Position numbers and translations under genes: made by a program. The notes beneath the pieces are model-generated. The model was not told the origin of the DNA, did not search any database, and was given only the letters and a program-made list of their open reading frames with translations. Positions 63,511-64,000 of a stretch of 64,000 nucleotides of DNA are shown here, one piece after another. The DNA is from Thermoplasmata archaeon (GTDB lineage Archaea > Thermoplasmatota > Thermoplasmata > Thermoplasmatales > Thermoplasmataceae), in assembly GCA_021797555.1 (NCBI GenBank), contig JAJZZM010000012.1, forward strand, positions 116,615-180,614. The letters run 5' to 3'. Numbering within the stretch: position 1 is the stretch's first letter; each line of letters opens with the position of its first letter.

Positions 63511-64000
63511 AGTTCCAATGAATAAAATATAATATATATAGTTTTACTATTTTCCATCTATTGCATATGCTATGTGATAATGTTAAATTACATAATAGTG
63601 TAATAAACAATAACGTTGTTACACGCCTTTCAAATAATAATCATTTACAATTCCAAGTTCATTCAATATTACACACAATTCAAATTCAGGATAATTTTAC
63701 TAAAACGTTTGATGTGTAAAATATCTATTTATTAATAAAACATTATCTTTAATTTTAATATTTTTTTAATTAATCAATGATATTTATAAAATATCTCATA
63801 TTTTAACAAATAACTATTTACACAATATACCTATAATTATTACCTATTTTAATATTACATATTATCATTATATTGATGTTGGATATTGATCATTAAACAG
63901 GATTAAAAGGATATATATCCACATTCCATTATAATTATTATATAAATTAAAAGCTGTATTTTAAGACTTTCATGGTGTGTATAATTTGCCATATTTTTAT
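63511..64000. other. Gene-free window end with clustered TGTGTAA-type motifs
   Basis: 490 bp, A/T-rich, no reading frame I can support. TTACACA or its complement TGTGTAA occurs at 63669-63675, 63713-63719 and 63818-63824, with near matches at 63597-63604 and 63618-63625. The region could hold a binding-site cluster. Confidence 0.4.

Noticed and set aside
1..64000. CRISPR array or cas genes
   Set aside because: No regularly spaced repeats and no Cas-type proteins. The PD-(D/E)XK protein lacks the Cas4 cysteines and the TnpB relic is transposon-derived.

Overview
The window is a compact, very AT-rich (about 30% GC by eye) stretch of an archaeal chromosome. TATA-binding protein, RNA polymerase subunit K, archaeal tRNA-guanine transglycosylase, tRNA splicing endonuclease, ABCE1, an A-type ATPase operon, isopentenyl phosphate kinase and type 2 IPP isomerase establish Archaea. 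A pyruvate/branched-chain-type 2-oxoacid dehydrogenase complex, a gluconate dehydratase, Fe/Mn superoxide dismutase and geranylgeranyl reductase point to an aerobic heterotroph of the Thermoplasmatales (Picrophilus/Ferroplasma/Acidiplasma-like). Genus is inference. First genes of transcription units usually have a TATA element about 23-30 nt before the start codon (leaderless pattern). Genes inside operons usually have a GGTGAT-type Shine-Dalgarno site.

Layout: 1-5 kb holds a surface protein, truD, tbp, a DUF59 protein and a CoaD-DUF84 fusion. 5-16.5 kb holds an aminotransferase, a degenerate small GTPase beside the tRNA endonuclease, rpsB, guaAB, hisS, a sugar epimerase, metG, rpoK and a cobalamin adenosyltransferase. 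16.8-24 kb holds one operon for lipoylation plus the 2-oxoacid dehydrogenase complex (lipA-E1alpha-E1beta-E2-E3-lipB), preceded by folP. 24-38 kb holds ABCE1, two MFS and one EamA transporter, an MDR dehydrogenase, tgtA (its zinc cysteines are missing), regulators and an orphan gene pair. 38.7-41.5 kb contains eroded IS607-type tnpA and tnpB relics. 41.6-50 kb holds thrB with cystathionine synthase, sod, an Ogg2 glycosylase with a putative PD-(D/E)XK nuclease, thiI and gluconate dehydratase. 50-58.3 kb is a complete ATPase operon (K-E-C-F-A-B-D-small TM protein-H-I). 58.4-61.1 kb is an isoprenoid cluster (ipk, small protein, fni, zpr1). 61.1-64 kb has tRNA-Ala, gcvT inside a 139-bp inverted duplication, an ArsR-type regulator and a small membrane protein.

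The most unusual structure is around gcvT. Its promoter, G-rich tract, start codon and first seven codons are duplicated in inverse orientation on the far side of the gene (135/139 bases identical). Recombination between the copies would flip the gene yet leave it attached to a promoter and start codon. Each copy carries a perfect 11-bp-arm palindrome with a TTCCACTGGAA core, and the region contains an extreme AT tract. Other points of note are a 35-residue one-helix protein inside the ATPase operon, LipA/LipB de novo lipoylation genes in an archaeal operon, and several decayed genes visible only by reading through stops and frameshifts.
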